From assembly GCF_900182985.1 (NCBI RefSeq), contig NZ_FXUY01000002.1:1289001-1353000 (forward strand): a stretch of 64,000 nucleotides of DNA, given 5' to 3'. Each line of letters opens with the position of its first letter. The first letter of the stretch is position 1. The translations under genes and the position numbers were made by a program. The DNA comes from Pseudomonas helmanticensis (GTDB taxonomy: Bacteria > Pseudomonadota > Gammaproteobacteria > Pseudomonadales > Pseudomonadaceae). The notes beneath the pieces are model-generated. The model did no database searches and was not told the DNA's origin. It saw only the letters and a list, made by a program, of their open reading frames with translations. Positions 61,080 to 64,000 of the stretch are shown piece by piece.

Positions 61080-61472
61080 TTAACGCTTCGAGTACTGCGG
61101 ACGCTTACGCGCTTTACGCAGACCAACTTTCTTACGTTCAACTTCACGGGCGTCGCGAGTAACGAAGCCAGCTTTGCGCAGAGCGCCACGCAGGGTTTCG
61201 TCGTAGTCCATCAGAGCGCGAGTGATGCCGTGGCGGATTGCGCCAGCTTGACCACTTACACCACCGCCGATCACGGTGACGTAGATGTCGAACTTCTCGA
61301 CAGTCTCAGTCAGCTCCAGCGGCTGGCGAACTACCATGCGGGCAGTTTCGCGGCCGAAGAAGTTTTCCAGCGAACGGTTGTTGATGGAGATGTTACCAGT
61401 ACCCGGACGCAGGAAAACGCGTGCGGTTGCGGTCTTGCGACGGCCAGTGCCGTAATTTTGAGTCGCCGACAT
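61080..61472 (-). CDS. rpsI: 30S ribosomal protein S9
   Basis: A 130-residue ribosomal protein uS9, which contacts the P-site tRNA through its C-terminal tail KRPQYSKR. The conserved start is [19 protein letters not shown], with [20 protein letters not shown] in the middle. It follows rplM by 14 bp and has standard length. Confidence 0.99.
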   Translation of the reverse strand: MSATQNYGTGRRKTATARVFLRPGTGNISINNRSLENFFGRETARMVVRQPLELTETVEKFDIYVTVIGGGVSGQAGAIRHGITRALMDYDETLRGALRKAGFVTRDAREVERKKVGLRKARKRPQYSKR

Positions 61473-61486
61473 AATGTACTATTCCG

Positions 61487-61915
61487 TTAAAACTTCAGTT
61501 CTTGGGGCTGCTGAGCAGTATGTGGGTGTGCAGCGCCCGCATAGACTTTCAGCTTACGGTACATGTCGCGACCCAGTGGGTTTTTAGGCAGCATGCCTTT
61601 AACCGCGGTCTCGATCACGCGCTCAGGGGCTTTAGCGATCAGCTTTTCAAAGTTGATCGACTTGATGCCGCCCGGGAAACCGGAGTGGGAGTAGTACATT
61701 TTGTCAGTGGTTTTAGCACCGGTAACACGAATCTGCTCAGCGTTGATTACGACGATGTAGTCGCCGGTGTCAACGTGAGGAGTGTACTCAGGCTTGTGCT
61801 TGCCACGCAGACGGCTCGCGATTTCGGTGGCCAGACGACCCAGGGTCTGACCAGCAGCGTCGACGACAAACCAGTCGCGCTTTACTGTTTCTGGTTTAGC
61901 AGTAAAAGTTTTCAT
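61487..61915 (-). CDS. rplM: 50S ribosomal protein L13
   Basis: A 142-residue ribosomal protein uL13. Conserved parts are [41 protein letters not shown] and [20 protein letters not shown]. It is the first gene of the rplM-rpsI operon, with a promoter about 35 bp upstream. Confidence 0.99.
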   Translation of the reverse strand: MKTFTAKPETVKRDWFVVDAAGQTLGRLATEIASRLRGKHKPEYTPHVDTGDYIVVINAEQIRVTGAKTTDKMYYSHSGFPGGIKSINFEKLIAKAPERVIETAVKGMLPKNPLGRDMYRKLKVYAGAAHPHTAQQPQELKF

Positions 61916-61956
61916 TCTTTATAGCCTCAGGGGCCGCCCTGTAAATTAGACGGCGG

Positions 61957-61985
61957 ATCTTACTGAATAGTGCGTACTTTGACAA
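61957..61985 (-). promoter_or_regulatory. Sigma-70 promoter of rplM-rpsI
   Basis: On the minus strand TTGTCA (61980-61985) and TAAGAT (61957-61962) are 17 bp apart, close to consensus. Transcription would start near 61950. Confidence 0.6.
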
Positions 61986-62160
61986 GTCAAAGGCAGCCGG
62001 ATACAGACGCTTTCGGGGGCTCGGGTCGGCGCGTCCGTTCAACGGCAAGATTCTTCGGCGGCGGCGCATCACTTCCACTGCAGAAAGAGGTCGGCAATTA
62101 TGCAGATTGCGAAAAATATTTCAACCTGCTTTTATGATTGTTTTGCCCAAGGAGCACCCG

Positions 62161-63201
62161 ATGGACTATCGCCAGCTAGGCCGTACCGACCTGAACGTGA
62201 GTGCAATCTGCCTCGGCACCATGACCTGGGGCGAGCAAAACACTGAAGCTGAAGCCTTCGCCCAGATCGAACGGGCCAAGGAAGCCGGGATCAATTTCAT
62301 CGACACCGCCGAGATGTACCCGGTGCCGCCAAAAGCCGAAACCTACGCCACTACCGAGCGCTACATCGGCAATTACTTCAAAAGCCGCGGCGACCGCGCC
62401 GACTGGATCCTCGCCAGCAAAATCGCCGGCCCCGGCAACACCATCGACTATATCCGCGACAAAAACCTGCGCCACAATCGCCAGCACATCACCGCTGCGG
62501 TGGATGCCAGCCTTGAGCGCCTGCAGACCGACTACATCGACCTGTATCAATTGCACTGGCCGGAGCGCAGCACCAACTTTTTCGGACAGCTGGGCTACAA
62601 GCACAAGATCGAAGCCAATCTCACTCCGCTGGAAGACACTCTTGAAGCGCTCGACGAGCAAGTGAAGGCCGGCAAGATTCGTCACATCGGCCTGTCCAAC
62701 GAAACACCGTGGGGCACCATGCGTTTTCTCGCGCTGGCCGAAGCCCGTGGCTGGCCGCGTGCGGTGTCGATCCAGAACCCGTACAACCTGCTCAACCGCA
62801 GCTTTGAAGTCGGCCTGGCGGAAATCGCCATCCGCGAACAATGCGGCCTGCTCGCTTATTCGCCGCTGGCGTTTGGTTTCCTCTCAGGCAAGTACGAAGG
62901 TGGCGCGCGTCCGCCGAAAGGCCGCCTGAGCCTCTACAGCCGCTTCAGCCGCTATTTCAACGCGCAATCGGAAGCAGCGTGCAGCCGTTACGTCGCGCTG
63001 GCCCGTGAACACGGTCTGGATCCGGCGCAAATGGCGTTGGCGTTTGTGACCCAGCAACCGTTCGTCACCAGCAACATCATCGGGGCAACGACGCTTGAGC
63101 AACTGGACAGCAACATTGCCAGTTTCGATCTGCAGCTCTCGGATGAAGTGCTGGCAGGGATCGAGGCGATTCATAAGGATCATCCGAATCCTGCCCCGTA
63201 A
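62161..63201 (+). CDS. NAD(P)-dependent aldo/keto reductase, Tas-like
   Basis: A 346-residue aldo/keto reductase, the same length as E. coli Tas. The catalytic Asp and Tyr lie in NFIDTAEMYPVPPKAET, the lysine in LASKIAGPG and the histidine in LYQLHWPERSTNFFGQ. The cofactor part (SPLAFGFLSGKYEGGARPPKGR and NIIGATTLEQL) follows. The natural substrate of this subfamily is unknown. ATG 62161 was chosen because AAGGAG lies just before it; a frame from 62107 lacks this. Confidence 0.93.
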   Translation: MDYRQLGRTDLNVSAICLGTMTWGEQNTEAEAFAQIERAKEAGINFIDTAEMYPVPPKAETYATTERYIGNYFKSRGDRADWILASKIAGPGNTIDYIRDKNLRHNRQHITAAVDASLERLQTDYIDLYQLHWPERSTNFFGQLGYKHKIEANLTPLEDTLEALDEQVKAGKIRHIGLSNETPWGTMRFLALAEARGWPRAVSIQNPYNLLNRSFEVGLAEIAIREQCGLLAYSPLAFGFLSGKYEGGARPPKGRLSLYSRFSRYFNAQSEAACSRYVALAREHGLDPAQMALAFVTQQPFVTSNIIGATTLEQLDSNIASFDLQLSDEVLAGIEAIHKDHPNPAP

Positions 63202-63205
63202 GTAA

Positions 63206-63282
63206 AAAGATCGCAGCCTGCGGCAGCTCCTACACGGGTTGGGTGTGAACCCTGTAGGAGCTGCCGCAGGCTGCGATCCTTT
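63206..63282. repeat. Palindromic repeat (family A)
   Basis: Arms 63206-63233 and 63254-63282 (core AGATCGCAGCCTGCGGCAGC) are complementary around a 20-base loop. It begins 4 bp after the aldo/keto reductase stop and ends 6 bp before the stop of the convergent acyl-CoA dehydrogenase gene. Confidence 0.92.
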
Positions 63283-63288
63283 CAGCCG

Positions 63289-64000
63289 TCAAAGCGACCG
63301 CGCAATGATCTCCTTCATGATTTCATTGGTGCCGGCATAAATCCGCTGCACCCGCGCATCCGCCCATGCCCGGGCCACCGGGTATTCCCACATGAAGCCG
63401 TAACCGCCATGCAACTGCACGCACTCGTCGAGGACCTTGCATTGCAGATCAGTGCCCCAGTATTTCGCCATCGCCGCCGTCGGCACATCCAGCTTGCCTT
63501 GCAGATGTAATTCGAGACATTTATCGACGAAGACCCTGCCGATCTGAATCTCGGTGGCCATCTCCGCCAGCTTGAAACGGGTGTTCTGGAAGTCAGCAAT
63601 CGCTTTGCCGAACGCCTTGCGATCGCGGGTGTAATCCAGCGTCCACTGCAACGCTGCCTCGGCTGAAGCCAGACCACCAATGGCCACGGTCAGACGCTCC
63701 TGCGGCAACTCCTGCATCAGATAGGCAAACCCTGCTCCCGCCTGCCCCAGCAGGTTTTCCTTCGGCACACGCACGTCTTGGAAAAACAATTCCGAGGTGT
63801 CCTGCGCCTTCATGCCGACCTTCTCCAGGCGCTTGCCCTTCTCGAATCCCGGGCTATTCGCTTCAACTAGAAACAGGCTGGTGCCTTTGGCGCCGGCTTT
63901 CGGATCGGTTTTGGCGACGACGATCACCAGATCTGCCAAGAAGCCGTTGGTGATGAAGGTTTTCGAACCGTTGATCACGTACTCGTCACCGTCCAGCACA
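63289..64000 (-). CDS. Acyl-CoA dehydrogenase, C-terminal part
   Basis: The last 237 or so residues of a FAD-dependent acyl-CoA dehydrogenase; the gene continues past the right edge. Seen are YVINGSKTFITNGFLADLVI from the middle domain, and in the helical C-terminal domain QERLTVAIGGLASAEAALQW, DRKAFGKAIADFQNTRFKLA and QLHGGYGFMWEYPVARAWAD. The end YAGTNEIMKEIIARSL is standard; the glutamate in GTNEI is the catalytic-base position in the short-chain group. Substrate chain length cannot be told from this part. Confidence 0.93.
   Translation of the reverse strand, partial: VLDGDEYVINGSKTFITNGFLADLVIVVAKTDPKAGAKGTSLFLVEANSPGFEKGKRLEKVGMKAQDTSELFFQDVRVPKENLLGQAGAGFAYLMQELPQERLTVAIGGLASAEAALQWTLDYTRDRKAFGKAIADFQNTRFKLAEMATEIQIGRVFVDKCLELHLQGKLDVPTAAMAKYWGTDLQCKVLDECVQLHGGYGFMWEYPVARAWADARVQRIYAGTNEIMKEIIARSL

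Overview
The window is a 64 kb chromosomal segment of a Pseudomonas of the fluorescens lineage. The evidence is the GC-rich pseudomonad codon use, the order rplM-rpsI-petABC-sspAB-dolP-diaA-yraN-lpoA-rsmI-rnpB followed by the dcw cluster, the cyo operon beside dsbB and a flavohaemoglobin, and many REP-type palindromes typical of these genomes. No plasmid, phage, insertion sequence, CRISPR or tRNA gene was seen. The two ends cut an aminotransferase gene (left) and an acyl-CoA dehydrogenase gene (right).

Region 1 (1-19 kb) carries redox and respiration genes. A periplasmic methionine-sulfoxide repair cassette (msrB, a DipZ-like electron carrier, msrA) is divergent from a two-component system. 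It is followed by an unrecognised gene, a RidA-family gene, the cytochrome bo ubiquinol oxidase operon cyoABCDE, dsbB, and the nitric-oxide dioxygenase hmp divergent from its regulator norR. The hmp-norR gap shows a readable sigma-54 control region: a -24/-12 element, an IHF site and three NorR-type half-site pairs. A seven-unit array of 131-bp tandem repeats with inverted-repeat ends follows norR; a single-unit relative lies near 8.1 kb.

Region 2 (19.5-33.6 kb) is accessory. It holds cheV, a GNAT acetyltransferase, small secreted or hypothetical proteins, a shortened orphan pilin-like protein, an RND efflux pair with its own two-component system, an OprD-type porin and a membrane diguanylate cyclase. 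Palindromic repeats separate many of these genes.

Region 3 (33.6-51.5 kb) is the complete division and cell wall cluster on the minus strand: mraZ, rsmH, ftsL, ftsI, murE, murF, mraY, murD, ftsW, murG, murC, ddlB, ftsQ, ftsA, ftsZ, lpxC. Start and stop codons mostly overlap. The mraZ promoter is followed by three AAGTGG repeats at exact 10-bp spacing, which look like MraZ operators.

Region 4 (51.8-64 kb) holds the RNase P RNA, rsmI, the lpoA-yraN-diaA-dolP operon, sspAB, the cytochrome bc1 operon petABC, rplM-rpsI, an aldo/keto reductase and the end of an acyl-CoA dehydrogenase gene.

No wholly novel multi-gene system stood out. The observations most worth following are the unfused periplasmic Msr cassette with its divergent two-component system, the expanded 131-bp array, the intact hmp-norR control region, the MraZ operator repeats, and the strict placement of one palindrome family just after stop codons.
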